Part shown: positions 9,012 through 17,190 of the stretch, one piece after another | Layout: every line of letters starts with the position of its first letter | Position numbering within the stretch: position 1 is the first letter of the stretch | Source: an uncultured Clostridia bacterium | GTDB lineage: Bacteria; Bacillota; Clostridia; TANB77; CAG-508 | Reading direction: 5' to 3' | Assembly (NCBI GenBank): GCA_948485625.1 | Contig: CAOMRW010000003.1 | Location: 47,993-111,992, forward strand | Length of the DNA: 64,000 nt | Made by a program: the position numbers and the translations under genes | The notes under the pieces: generated by a model | What the model was told of the DNA's origin: nothing | Database searches by the model: none | What the model saw: only the letters and a program-made list of their open reading frames with translations

Positions 9012-9605
9012 TTATTTTAGAATTTTCTTTATATCTTCAATATTATTGAATAATATTCCATTTAATCCAATATCATTAGCACTTATTATATTTCTTTTAG
9101 TATCATCTATTAAAATTGATTTTTCTATATCTAAATTATATTTTTCAATTAACTTTTTATAAATTTCAACATTAGGTTTACTTATATTTTCAAAACAAGA
9201 AAATACTCCTCCATCTGATACTTGTATTATTTCAAAGCAATCTTTAATATAATTATAAGTATCTTCTGTTATATTTGAACACAAATATATTTTATATTCT
9301 TTTTGTTTTAAAGTTTTATAATATTCTATCATTTCTTGTTTTGGTGGTAGCATATATTTTAAATTTTCTTTGCTAAGTATCTGTTCTATTTCACTTTTAT
9401 ATTTTTGATTTTCCTTAACTAAATATTCTATTAATTCACTATTAGTTATAAATCCATTTAAGCAATCTTTCCATTTCTGATTATGAAAAATTATATCATT
9501 TAGTTCTTTTCTTTTACTCTCTTCTATATTTAGTTTGTCTAAATATGTTTTGGGATTGTAGTCAAGTAACACTCCACCTATATCAAATATTATATTTCTT
9601 ATCAT
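9012..9605 (-). CDS. HAD-superfamily hydrolase, subfamily IA
   Basis: 197 residues. Motif I IIFDIGGVLLDY (5-16) has the nucleophile D8, but the usual general-acid D two positions later is G, as in the epoxide-hydrolase-N/YihX-like branch. Motif II is YLCSNITEDT, motif III FENISKPNVEIYKK and motif IV SILIDDTKRN. YihX-like members act on sugar phosphates such as glucose-1-phosphate. Substrate cannot be read from the sequence. It closes a run of small hydrolase genes transcribed from about 12.5 kb downward. Confidence 0.82.
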   Translation of the reverse strand: MIRNIIFDIGGVLLDYNPKTYLDKLNIEESKRKELNDIIFHNQKWKDCLNGFITNSELIEYLVKENQKYKSEIEQILSKENLKYMLPPKQEMIEYYKTLKQKEYKIYLCSNITEDTYNYIKDCFEIIQVSDGGVFSCFENISKPNVEIYKKLIEKYNLDIEKSILIDDTKRNIISANDIGLNGILFNNIEDIKKILK

Positions 9606-9638
9606 ATTTACTCTCTTTCTTAATTTTTAATAGTATAG

Positions 9639-10121
9639 CTATTCATTATCTTTTAATTTATATTTAACATCTAAAATGTTTTCTTTTTCATCTACTTGAA
9701 TATGCATTTTAAAGTTATATTTATCATCAATTAATCCTTTTATAAAGAATCTATCTAAAATTATTATATTAGACAATATTTTTTCTTTTTGTAGTAATTC
9801 TTTAATATCTATCCATTCAGATGTATTTTCTTCAAACTCCTGTGTCTCACCTTCACTTTCATTTGTAACAAATACATCAAAGTCAAATATTCTATTAGGA
9901 TATTCGATTATCATATTTCCTTTATATTTTAAATTTCCAACTTTTAAACCTGTTTCTTCTTTCATTTCTCTAATTGCTGTTTGTTCAGGATTTTCTCTTT
10001 CTTCAATTTTCCTACCAGGTATATCATAATATCCTAATTTTTTATTATCTTCTTTATACTTTGTAACTACTACTTTATTTAGTTGAGTAATAATTGTAAT
10101 ACTCTGTATAATAGTAATCAT
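9639..10121 (-). CDS. Nudix hydrolase with an altered Nudix box
   Basis: 160 residues. The fold is clear: VVVTKYKEDNKKLGYYDIPG leads to a Nudix box ending TAIREMKEETGL (REUxEExGU intact). The start of the box reads PGRKIEERENPEQ where the family has GGxxExGE; the two glycine positions are AGG and AGA codons, each one G-to-A change from GGG/GGA. The box's own glycine is therefore arginine, which may reduce activity. Its ATG (10121) lies inside the end of the upstream phosphatase gene (47-base overlap), with no ribosome site, so translation may depend on coupling. Substrate unknown. Confidence 0.7.
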   Translation of the reverse strand: MITIIQSITIITQLNKVVVTKYKEDNKKLGYYDIPGRKIEERENPEQTAIREMKEETGLKVGNLKYKGNMIIEYPNRIFDFDVFVTNESEGETQEFEENTSEWIDIKELLQKEKILSNIIILDRFFIKGLIDDKYNFKMHIQVDEKENILDVKYKLKDNE

Positions 10122-10395
10122 CTAATATGGTTCTTGTTAATTTCCCACCTTCTCTTTCCATTAACCTATCATCATATATTACTGGAATCTTATTCACATT
10201 TACTAATTCCATAGTATGTTTAGTTCTTTTCATAGGAGAACATATTATAAGATCAATATCTAGTCTTTTTACATTTTCACTTGCTTTGATTGCTTGTTCT
10301 ATTCCGATTTCATTTATGTCTTCATCATATCTACAATTATACCTATTTTCTTTATTACAATTTGTTTGCCCATGTCTAATTACATATAATTTCAT
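10075..10395 (-). CDS. Histidine phosphatase (phosphoglycerate mutase-like), C-terminally truncated
   Basis: 106 residues starting with the phosphohistidine motif LYVIRHGQTNCNKENR (3-18) and continuing with IICSPMKRTKHTMELVN, YDDRLMERE. Family members are about 180-210 residues and need a second histidine near residue 150 (the GES-H motif), which is absent. The gene ends where the Nudix gene begins, the two overlapping out of frame, which looks like a deletion joining two neighbours. It keeps a good ribosome site (GGAAG) and may be inactive. Confidence 0.65.
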   Translation of the reverse strand: MKLYVIRHGQTNCNKENRYNCRYDEDINEIGIEQAIKASENVKRLDIDLIICSPMKRTKHTMELVNVNKIPVIYDDRLMEREGGKLTRTILDDYYYTEYYNYYSTK

Positions 10396-10397
10396 CT

Positions 10398-11117
10398 TTA
10401 CTTCCTTTCAATTAATTCTTTTAATTTATCTGGAAAATTTACAGTCATTCCATCTGTATCTAAATAATATGCTTTTTTCATAATTTCAATGTTTGAAATT
10501 CCCCATAATCTTACACTAAGCTTATTATCTCTTGCTAACTTAATTCCCTCTTTTGAAACTAAGTTAGCTGGTGGACATATTTGATTTCCATTAATATTAA
10601 TTAATTCTTTTATATTATTTTCATTAATATCTTCTTCAATAAGCCATCCTATTTTTATAAGATTATCTAGTTTTCTAATCTTTAATAAAGCATTATATAT
10701 AAATGAAGTAATATACACATTATTAATGTCATAATACTTGTTTATAATTTCTAATGCTTGTTTTTCTATATTTTCTTCTTTTAATTCTATAGCTAGCACT
10801 AAATCCCTATTTGATACTTCTTTCATAAAATCTTCAAACAAAACTATCTTTTCACCTTTGTATTCTGTACTAAACCAACTACCAAAATCTAATTTTAATA
10901 ATTCAATATAAGTATAATCAGATATTTTTCCTTTGCCATTTGATTTTTTATCTATTCTCTCATCATGAAATATAACTACTTTATTGTCTTTAGTTTTTTG
11001 TAAGTCAAGTTCTATTCCATTGGCTCCTATCTTAAATGCTTTTTTAAAAGCTGACATTGTATTTTCTGGTGCATATGCAGATGCACCTCTATGAGCATAA
11101 TTTATAAAAGTATTCAT
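10398..11117 (-). CDS. Glycerophosphodiester phosphodiesterase
   Basis: 239 residues, normal bacterial GDPD size. Catalytic HRGASAYAPENT (9-20) with H9 and R10, metal ligands E36 and D38 in GIELDLQ, and the second histidine H51 in IFHDE. The C-terminal VRLWGISN and TDGMTVNFPD complete the TIM barrel. It cleaves glycerophosphodiesters to glycerol-3-phosphate and an alcohol in the cytoplasm (no signal peptide). It lies one base from the next gene upstream and two bases from the truncated phosphatase, suggesting an operon from about 12.56 to 9.0 kb. Confidence 0.9.
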   Translation of the reverse strand: MNTFINYAHRGASAYAPENTMSAFKKAFKIGANGIELDLQKTKDNKVVIFHDERIDKKSNGKGKISDYTYIELLKLDFGSWFSTEYKGEKIVLFEDFMKEVSNRDLVLAIELKEENIEKQALEIINKYYDINNVYITSFIYNALLKIRKLDNLIKIGWLIEEDINENNIKELININGNQICPPANLVSKEGIKLARDNKLSVRLWGISNIEIMKKAYYLDTDGMTVNFPDKLKELIERK

Positions 11118-11118
11118 A

Positions 11119-12558
11119 CTACTCTCCTAATTTTTTAAATAAATCTTTATATATCTTATCAACATTTAAATAATTAACTACTGTAATTTTATGATTATTG
11201 GTTGTTCGTTCATAAGATGTATCATCATTCATATTTGGGCAACTTATTTTTTCTGCTTCAAACCATTCTTTGTTAATCATATAAGCTATAACACTAATAT
11301 CCCAAATAACTCTTCTTTCTTGAATAGCATGTACACCATCATTATAAAATCTTTGGCATAAATAGTCGCTTAATTCACTTTTGCCTTTTAAGAAATGCTC
11401 TAATTCATATATTGAAGTTCTTAAATTTGATGCTACATTTTTGCAAGGTATAATGGTTAATTTTACTTTTGATTCAAAAACAGTTCTCACAGCTTGTATA
11501 TCTTGCTTAAAATTAAATTCTTTATTATCTTTACTTAAAAAGCTATGTCCTCCAAGCCAAACAACTTCAATCTTATCTACTATTTTAGTCTCTTTCTTTA
11601 TTGCTAATGCTACATTTGTTATTGCTCCTATTGCTAAAATATAAGTTTTGTCATTTTTATTTGCTATCTCTATAATTTTATTTACTGCATCATTTTCTTC
11701 ATTATAGTCATTTACTACATAATCTGTTGAACCTTTAAATACTTTGTTGTTCCAATCAAAATTTAACCAATTACATATTTTGATAATTTCATCATAACTT
11801 TTGTCTGTTCCTTCTTCTATTGATATATTATTATCATGATGATATGGTGCCACTGTAATTGCCTCAATATTGAATTTGTCTTGTGATTTTAATAAATAAG
11901 ATAATGCAAATTGGTCATCACATTCATTGTAAATATCTGTGTCTAAAATAACATTTACCTTTTTATTATCTTCTTTTTTGTTTAATTTTGATATTCTTTC
12001 ATATATTTCTTTCCATTTTGAAACTCTATCTAATGTTTGCTCTTTTTGATTGTATCTTGTATTCATTGTGTAAACTTTAATTCCATTACTGATTAAATCT
12101 AAACTTATTCTTGTACTATCTTCAATCATTAAGTCAATATTATTTTCTAAGCATACTTCTGTTTTTGCATGTTTGTCATAAGCATTTGTAAATATTAGTT
12201 TATCATAGACAATATTATATTTGTCTAGCCATTCTTTTGTTAATTCATTAGGATTTGTGTATTCTCCATTATTTCTTCCAGCTATAATATATATTTCATG
12301 TCCATTATTCTTTAATTTTTTTATATAATAAGATGTATCTTCTATTGGTTTTAGATTTCTTGCAAAGTATTCAATATTTGCATTATAAAAACTATTTTCT
12401 TCTTCGGCTGTCCAATCAAACATTCCTTTTCTTAAATATTCAGGATTTTCATTTATAATTCCAGTATTTCTTAATTCTTTGTCATGTTTTAAATATTCTT
12501 TTAATAATGTATCATCAAAATTAGATATACAATTGTCTATAGCAATTCCTATTCTCAT
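11119..12558 (-). CDS. Fusion of NT5C-like nucleotidase domain and nucleoside hydrolase
   Basis: About 479 residues from ATG 12558 (chosen over 12606 because MRIGIAIDN starts the domain and an AGAAGGG site precedes it). Residues 1-190 match the NT5C/YqfW 5'-nucleotidase family (HAD fold): IYIIAGRNN is motif II and LMIEDST motif IV. Motif I reads AIDNC where DxDxT is expected, so the nucleophile position is alanine. Residues 200-479 are an inosine-uridine nucleoside hydrolase with the calcium motif LDTDIYNECDDQFAL. The two activities are consecutive steps (NMP to nucleoside to base plus ribose), so the fusion is logical, but the first domain may be only a binding module. Confidence 0.75.
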   Translation of the reverse strand: MRIGIAIDNCISNFDDTLLKEYLKHDKELRNTGIINENPEYLRKGMFDWTAEEENSFYNANIEYFARNLKPIEDTSYYIKKLKNNGHEIYIIAGRNNGEYTNPNELTKEWLDKYNIVYDKLIFTNAYDKHAKTEVCLENNIDLMIEDSTRISLDLISNGIKVYTMNTRYNQKEQTLDRVSKWKEIYERISKLNKKEDNKKVNVILDTDIYNECDDQFALSYLLKSQDKFNIEAITVAPYHHDNNISIEEGTDKSYDEIIKICNWLNFDWNNKVFKGSTDYVVNDYNEENDAVNKIIEIANKNDKTYILAIGAITNVALAIKKETKIVDKIEVVWLGGHSFLSKDNKEFNFKQDIQAVRTVFESKVKLTIIPCKNVASNLRTSIYELEHFLKGKSELSDYLCQRFYNDGVHAIQERRVIWDISVIAYMINKEWFEAEKISCPNMNDDTSYERTTNNHKITVVNYLNVDKIYKDLFKKLGE

Positions 12559-12609
12559 TTTATATTGTATTCCCTTCTTCTTTATCTTTTTTTGTAATGC
12601 GACCAACTC

Positions 12610-12636
12610 AATTCGTCACACAGTATGTGGCGAATT
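12610..12636. repeat. Short hairpin between two genes
   Basis: AATTCGTCACA (12610-12620) pairs with TGTGGCGAATT (12626-12636), one G-U pair, loop CAGTA. It begins at the stop codon of the upstream gene. It shares a GTCACA core with the repeat at 48633-48663. Confidence 0.5.
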
Positions 12637-13490
12637 TAAAGTACCTCTTTTTTTAATTTTCCCCATCCTATTTTTATACTTTTATTTTCAAGTAATTGTT
12701 TTTTTAATAATCTTTGTAAAGATGTATCTTCTAATAAATTATTATAATCATCACACTCTCTCATATTAAAAACAAAATTTAATATGTCCTTTTTGGCATC
12801 TGGTCCATCTTGCACTTCAAATAAATTATAAAATTTAGCAATATTAGAATTAGAATCAATAATATCGTTTATTTGATTACTTAATAACCAAGAATCACAG
12901 CGATATTCTGCATTTCTCAAATCAAAGTATTTTTCTATTTCTAATTTAGACTCTTTAATCGAATTAAATACTTTTTCTATTTCTAATTTTTCTCCAGAAG
13001 GTATATGTATTTTTATATGATTTTCACATTTCTCATATTGTAATCTTCCAACTTCAATTAACTTTGTATTAATAAAATATGCTGCCCATATCATTTGTGA
13101 AATTCTAATACTTTCTAATTCTCTAACATAAATATCATTAGTTAATGCCTCTTTAACTCTTCTCCTATATATTTCTTTTTGTATATTGCTATAATTTTTA
13201 TCTATCATATTTTTTTCATGTAATTTATAACCTAATAATACTAAAACACTTGTTACAAAAGGATTATATTGTTCTCCAAAAAGTTCTATGATATTCTGCC
13301 TTTTCCAAAGTGTATCTATTTTAAATGTTTTATCATTATATAAAATATTATAAATTTCTTCTGTTTTTATATTAAAATCTTCTATTGTATTTATATCTTC
13401 TATACATTTGTAACATCTATTTTTATAATTTATATCATTTATTTGATAATACTTAAAAGCCTTATCAATATCTACTAATTGTATCTTCAT
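12636..13490 (-). CDS. Acyltransferase-domain protein (GNAT-like C-terminal family)
   Basis: 284 residues. The middle and C-terminal parts carry a recognisable set: HIKIHIPSGEKLEIEKVFNS, SKLEIEKYF, CDSWLLSNQI and SNIAKFYNLF. This order (HIP-G, S..FF, SWLL, SNI..F) is what I know from the GNAT-like C-terminal domain family annotated as acyltransferase-domain proteins (PF18164). No reaction is established. A histidine in HIP and the SWLL motif are present. GGAA site upstream of ATG 13490. It precedes the nucleotidase fusion gene by about 75 bases, in the same direction. Confidence 0.6.
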   Translation of the reverse strand: MKIQLVDIDKAFKYYQINDINYKNRCYKCIEDINTIEDFNIKTEEIYNILYNDKTFKIDTLWKRQNIIELFGEQYNPFVTSVLVLLGYKLHEKNMIDKNYSNIQKEIYRRRVKEALTNDIYVRELESIRISQMIWAAYFINTKLIEVGRLQYEKCENHIKIHIPSGEKLEIEKVFNSIKESKLEIEKYFDLRNAEYRCDSWLLSNQINDIIDSNSNIAKFYNLFEVQDGPDAKKDILNFVFNMRECDDYNNLLEDTSLQRLLKKQLLENKSIKIGWGKLKKEVL

Positions 13491-13540
13491 ACTACTTTCC
13501 TTACTATTTATTTTTTATATCTTATCATAAAAAGTCAAAA

Positions 13541-13566
13541 AAAGAAAGTGCTTTTCCAAACACTTC
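13541..13566 (-). terminator. Probable terminator of the decayed gene at 13.6-13.9 kb
   Basis: On the minus strand a 7-bp stem (GGAAGTG / CACTTTC, one G-U) is followed by seven T residues (13548-13542). No intact gene lies directly upstream; it probably served the remnant at 13648-13920. Confidence 0.55.
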
Positions 13567-13647
13567 CAATTAAGTTTTATCTCCAAACATTTATAAAATT
13601 TTCTTATCAAATTTATACTACTCCACACACCATATTAACTTCTATCG

Positions 13648-13920
13648 TTACCTTAATTTTACTATTTCCCACTCGTTTAACCTTATTTTTACCTTTTTCT
13701 CAAAACTAACCAAATCCTCAAAAGCAGTAAATTCAACTACTTTGTCTAATTCTTTAGATATAGCACCGAACAACACTCCACATGCGTCACAGGAAGTTTA
13801 TATTCATGTCTATGATACACACTTCTTATGATATAAATCTTAATATAAAATGTAGATAATAAAGTTTCCTCTGTATTTTCTTTTACATCCATTTTTATTA
13901 GGAATAGTAAAACCTCTTTT
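13648..13920 (-). pseudogene. Unidentified gene remnant in two frames
   Basis: The 450-base gap 13491-13940 contains no intact gene. On the minus strand one frame reads KRGFTIPNKNGCKRKYRGNF, a second reads YIIRSVYHRHEYKLPVTH and a third gives SCDACGVLFGAISKELDK then VVEFTAFEDLVSFEKKVK to a stop at 13648. The compositions look protein-like and the pieces follow one another, so this is likely a frameshifted gene. I do not recognise the family. It sits between RhuM and the acyltransferase gene, next to its own terminator. Confidence 0.35.
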
Positions 13921-13940
13921 ATGATAACTGTAAATTTATA

Positions 13941-14957
13941 CTATTTATTACTATTTTGTATTAATTTGTCAAAATCTGATTGATACAATTTATCCTGTAT
14001 CACTCTATACTTTTCAAATTCTGCTAATGCTTTTTCTTCTGCAATTTCATGTGATATTTTTCCTGCATCTTTCAATATATCTCTATCATCTGATAATAAA
14101 TATTTATCTATTCTATTTGCCCAATCTTCCATAGTCATTGGAATATTTCTTTTTGCCCTTGCTTCTGCTAAATCTAAAAATGCTGAAACAATAAGTTCTA
14201 ACTGCTCTAATTCTTCTTTCTTTAGATAGTTTTTAGCAATAACTACATCTGTTTCTAATATTTTTCCATCTGGAGAATGCTTCCATGATGTTAAATTCAT
14301 ATGTTCTTTTGTATGGTCAGCTCTATTATAAACAATTTCTGCTGCCGTTTGATGAGTTACTGCATAATGCATTTTGTTTTGCACTTTTTTAAAAAATTTA
14401 ATAGTAGTAGGAGATTTACTGTCATAATCAATAGATGTAGCATATATATCTGTAATTTTTTGGTAAAACCTTCTTTCAGACAATCTTATTTCTCTTATTT
14501 CTGCAAGTAATTCTTCAAAGTAATCTTCATCAAAAAATGTTCCATTTTCCATCCTTTTTTTATCAATAATATAACCTTTTTGGACAAATTGTCTTAATAC
14601 ATTTGTTGCCCATCTTCTAAATTGAATTGCTCTATCGGAATTTACACGATATCCTACTGAAATAATCATATCTAAATTGTAATAATTTGTATTATAGCTT
14701 TTACCATCAGATGCAGTTAGTAAGAATTTCTTACTAACTGATTTTTCTTCTAATTCTCCATCTGCAAAAATATTTTGTATATGCATTGTTATATTATTTC
14801 TGGTCGTGTCATAAAGTTCTCCAAGTAATTTTTGAGTTAACCATAAATCTCCATCTTCAAATCTTACTTCTATTCCTTTTTCTTTCTTTTGTTGTTCGAA
14901 TATTAAAAATTCTGCTGTACTACTTCTTATTATCAAATTTTTATTTTTCCCTTGCAT
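13941..14957 (-). CDS. RhuM-family protein
   Basis: 338 residues, full length for the RhuM (virulence protein) family. Diagnostic features: EVRFEDGDLWLTQKLLGELYD near residue 30, the KKFLLTASDGKSYNTNYYNLD and SVGYRVNS segments (about 80-110), FRRWATNVLRQFVQKGYIID, and the C-terminal region DRDILKDAGKISHEIAEEKA. RhuM is a KilA-N/Fic-associated-like family found on phages, plasmids and genomic islands; its molecular role is not settled. GGAGG precedes ATG 14957. Its presence supports a mobile origin for the 13.5-17 kb segment. Confidence 0.85.
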   Translation of the reverse strand: MQGKNKNLIIRSSTAEFLIFEQQKKEKGIEVRFEDGDLWLTQKLLGELYDTTRNNITMHIQNIFADGELEEKSVSKKFLLTASDGKSYNTNYYNLDMIISVGYRVNSDRAIQFRRWATNVLRQFVQKGYIIDKKRMENGTFFDEDYFEELLAEIREIRLSERRFYQKITDIYATSIDYDSKSPTTIKFFKKVQNKMHYAVTHQTAAEIVYNRADHTKEHMNLTSWKHSPDGKILETDVVIAKNYLKKEELEQLELIVSAFLDLAEARAKRNIPMTMEDWANRIDKYLLSDDRDILKDAGKISHEIAEEKALAEFEKYRVIQDKLYQSDFDKLIQNSNK

Positions 14958-15103
14958 ATTTAACCTCCAAAAATAATATTAAAACATCATATTCTATATT
15001 ATAATATTTCTCTTTAAATTACTTTGCGCTGTAATTCTCTTCTATCTTTCTTAATTTTTATTACTAGAAAAACATGCTATAGAAAGGTAGAGCAAATGAA
15101 TTT

Positions 15104-16288
15104 TCAATTCATTTCATTTGATATACTTGCACTTTTTCCATATACATTAGTTTTTTTGCAATTTTTTAATGCTCTAAGTCCTATATAGTTTTGATATATT
15201 AAAAATGGTATACTTACTAAAAATATAATTTTATAATTATAACTTATCAAGTATCCTGCTATAAAATAAGCTATTCCTCTACCTATATATGATAAAATAT
15301 GTTTTAAATTTGCAAAATGTAGTTGTAATTCTTTTGGTATTTCATTTGTTAGTGGTGCATCTATCATAGGACTATAAAAATCACTTAATATATCTATCCA
15401 TAAAATAGCAATGAAAGAAAATATGATATTTTTAGATAATCCTGCTATCAACAAAATTATAATACTAGAAATATTTGCCCACTTGAAGAATTTAACCCTA
15501 TTAATTTTATCACTTTTAAAAGAAACTAATACTCCTATCACATTGAAAATAATTTGTAATATAGCCCATGATATTCCAGCAAAACTTTTATCAATTCCTA
15601 AGTTTTCTGTAAGCATTACCATAAAAAATCCTAAAATTAAGTACAACTGTAATCTTCTAGAACAAGAATACTTTATATACTCCCTTGAACTTTCTACTTT
15701 TAATATCTCTTTTGTTATATTTTTGTGTTGTAAAATAATTTTCTTATTTTCAATTTTAAATAAAAGTACAAAACAAGTAAAGAATAGTGTCATACATATA
15801 GTTATACAAATTTGGTATGAAGTTAATTTATATAAAGTAATTCCAACAAAAATTCCTGCAATAATAGTACCAATATTTCCTGCTAAATCATATAAATTAT
15901 CTTTTAGCCCAAATAATACATTACTTATTCTTATTTGTGATAATAATGGGTACATCCATTGAATAATAAGGGTATCTATTAATAAATCTAAGCAACTTAA
16001 TAAAATCATAAAATGTTTATTTTTAGTAATTATCATACTAAAAAATATTAATACTCTTGCTATTAAAGCCAATTGAATAGATTTCCTTATACCAATTTTC
16101 ATAACCTTATTTCCAATTGTTAAAGATATAATTGCTACAATAAATAATGCCACAAAAAAAGTTACTCCTAAACTTTCAATTGATATTCCTCTTTCTAATA
16201 GCCATATTGGTTTAAATACTTCCCATAATCCTAAAGATAATCCCAATAATATATATACTATATAAATTATTAAATATTGTTTTTTCAT
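15104..16288 (-). CDS. Major facilitator superfamily transporter
   Basis: 394 residues with about 12 hydrophobic helices. The first helix starts at residue 5 (IIYIVYILLGLSLGLWEVF), and TIGNKVMKIGIRKSIQ (about 57-72) is a variant of the MFS loop 2-3 motif. The family covers drug and sugar antiporters; the substrate cannot be inferred. The stop codon lies inside a small AAATGAATT/AATTCATTT palindrome (15094-15114) without a U-run. GGAG lies upstream of ATG 16288. It neighbours phage-like genes and may be cargo of the same island. Confidence 0.8.
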   Translation of the reverse strand: MKKQYLIIYIVYILLGLSLGLWEVFKPIWLLERGISIESLGVTFFVALFIVAIISLTIGNKVMKIGIRKSIQLALIARVLIFFSMIITKNKHFMILLSCLDLLIDTLIIQWMYPLLSQIRISNVLFGLKDNLYDLAGNIGTIIAGIFVGITLYKLTSYQICITICMTLFFTCFVLLFKIENKKIILQHKNITKEILKVESSREYIKYSCSRRLQLYLILGFFMVMLTENLGIDKSFAGISWAILQIIFNVIGVLVSFKSDKINRVKFFKWANISSIIILLIAGLSKNIIFSFIAILWIDILSDFYSPMIDAPLTNEIPKELQLHFANLKHILSYIGRGIAYFIAGYLISYNYKIIFLVSIPFLIYQNYIGLRALKNCKKTNVYGKSASISNEMN

Positions 16289-16325
16289 TTCATACTCCAG
16301 TTATTTTTTCTTATATATATCATAA

Positions 16326-16844
16326 TTATTGAAAAAAGTAAAATAAAAATTTTTTATATTCATTTGGTAAAGCTACTTTGTAAATCTGTACTTCTAAATT
16401 TTCAAATTCTTTTGGAATTTTTTCCTCTTTATTTATAATATAATTATAAAAACTATCTAACATATTAATATTTATAATATTATCTTTGCTCTTTTTGCAT
16501 ATAGGGTATGTACTATTTTGCACATAGGGGTATTGACTATTTTGTATATAGGGGTTGTCTATTACATAAATTCTTCTTTCTATAATTTCTTTCTTTTCAT
16601 TTCTTATTACTTCAATATGTAAACTTCCTATTTCTGCTAAATGTGAAATCCACCTTGATATTGTGCTTATACTAACTCCATATAGTTCAGCAAAGTATCT
16701 ATTACTTGCAAAACAATAGCTTTCTTTGTTACTTAGTGCTGTTATTTCCCCATACATTAACCTTTCTGCAAATTTTAATACTTTATTGTATCTTATATAT
16801 GCTGGTATTATTGCATAATAACTACCTGAAAAAATATTTTCCAT
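16326..16844 (-). CDS. Helix-turn-helix protein of phage/plasmid type
   Basis: 172 residues. Residues 27-75 (AERLMYGEITALSNKESYCF, NRYFAELYGVSISTISRWIS) match the winged helix found in phage replisome-organiser and plasmid replication proteins of Bacillota, where the NKxGYCFASN and RTISRWI elements recur. The C-terminal half is low in conservation, with a repeated YPYVQNS/YPICKKS stretch. It lies 6 bases downstream of the 33-residue membrane protein gene. A role in replication or regulation of a former mobile element is inferred from family only. Confidence 0.65.
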   Translation of the reverse strand: MENIFSGSYYAIIPAYIRYNKVLKFAERLMYGEITALSNKESYCFASNRYFAELYGVSISTISRWISHLAEIGSLHIEVIRNEKKEIIERRIYVIDNPYIQNSQYPYVQNSTYPICKKSKDNIININMLDSFYNYIINKEEKIPKEFENLEVQIYKVALPNEYKKFLFYFFQ

Positions 16845-16850
16845 AACAGA

Positions 16851-16952
16851 TTATTTCTTATTTTTATTTTCATCTTTGTTAATTAATATACAAGCATATA
16901 AAAAAATTGATAGAGTTCCCCCTATCATCATACCTAAAATAAATTGCCACAT
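16851..16952 (-). CDS. 33-residue membrane protein, DUF3789-like
   Basis: Short gene below usual length cut-offs. ATG 16952 follows AAGGAGAGTGA at good spacing. The product begins MWQFILGMMIGGTLSIFLYA and ends in a charged tail NKDENKNKK: one membrane helix with a G-x-x-x-G pattern. The size and pattern match the DUF3789 small membrane proteins carried on conjugative elements and phages of Clostridia. It precedes the HTH gene with no room for a separate promoter, so the two are probably co-transcribed. Confidence 0.65.
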   Translation of the reverse strand: MWQFILGMMIGGTLSIFLYACILINKDENKNKK

Positions 16953-16981
16953 TTTTTGTTCACTCTCCTTTTCTCTATATT

Positions 16982-17011
16982 AAAAAAAGATAAAGTTTTT
17001 CTACTTTATCT
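16982..17011 (-). terminator. Terminator downstream of rlmD
   Basis: On the minus strand AGATAAAGT (17011-17003) pairs with ACTTTATCT (16996-16988), loop of 6, followed by seven T. It lies 180 bases past the rlmD stop. The leader between them has no gene I can support. Confidence 0.75.
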
Positions 17012-17190
17012 CTTATGTAACAAGCACTTCCTTTAATTATTTTTTTATTTTTATTGGTTACGGAAATATATCTCCGTCTACCCTATCATTTTTCGCATTA
17101 TGTTAAGTTTACTTTTTTTAGCAATTTTAATGCTTTTTTTCATAATTTTTTCTTTTTTACATTTTCTTTAAAACTCGCTTATATCAAGGC

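Noticed and set aside
17080..17170. A 21-codon reading frame (MKKSIKIAKK...) between rlmD and its terminator
   Set aside because: No ribosome site and no recognisable product; treated as leader or intergenic sequence.
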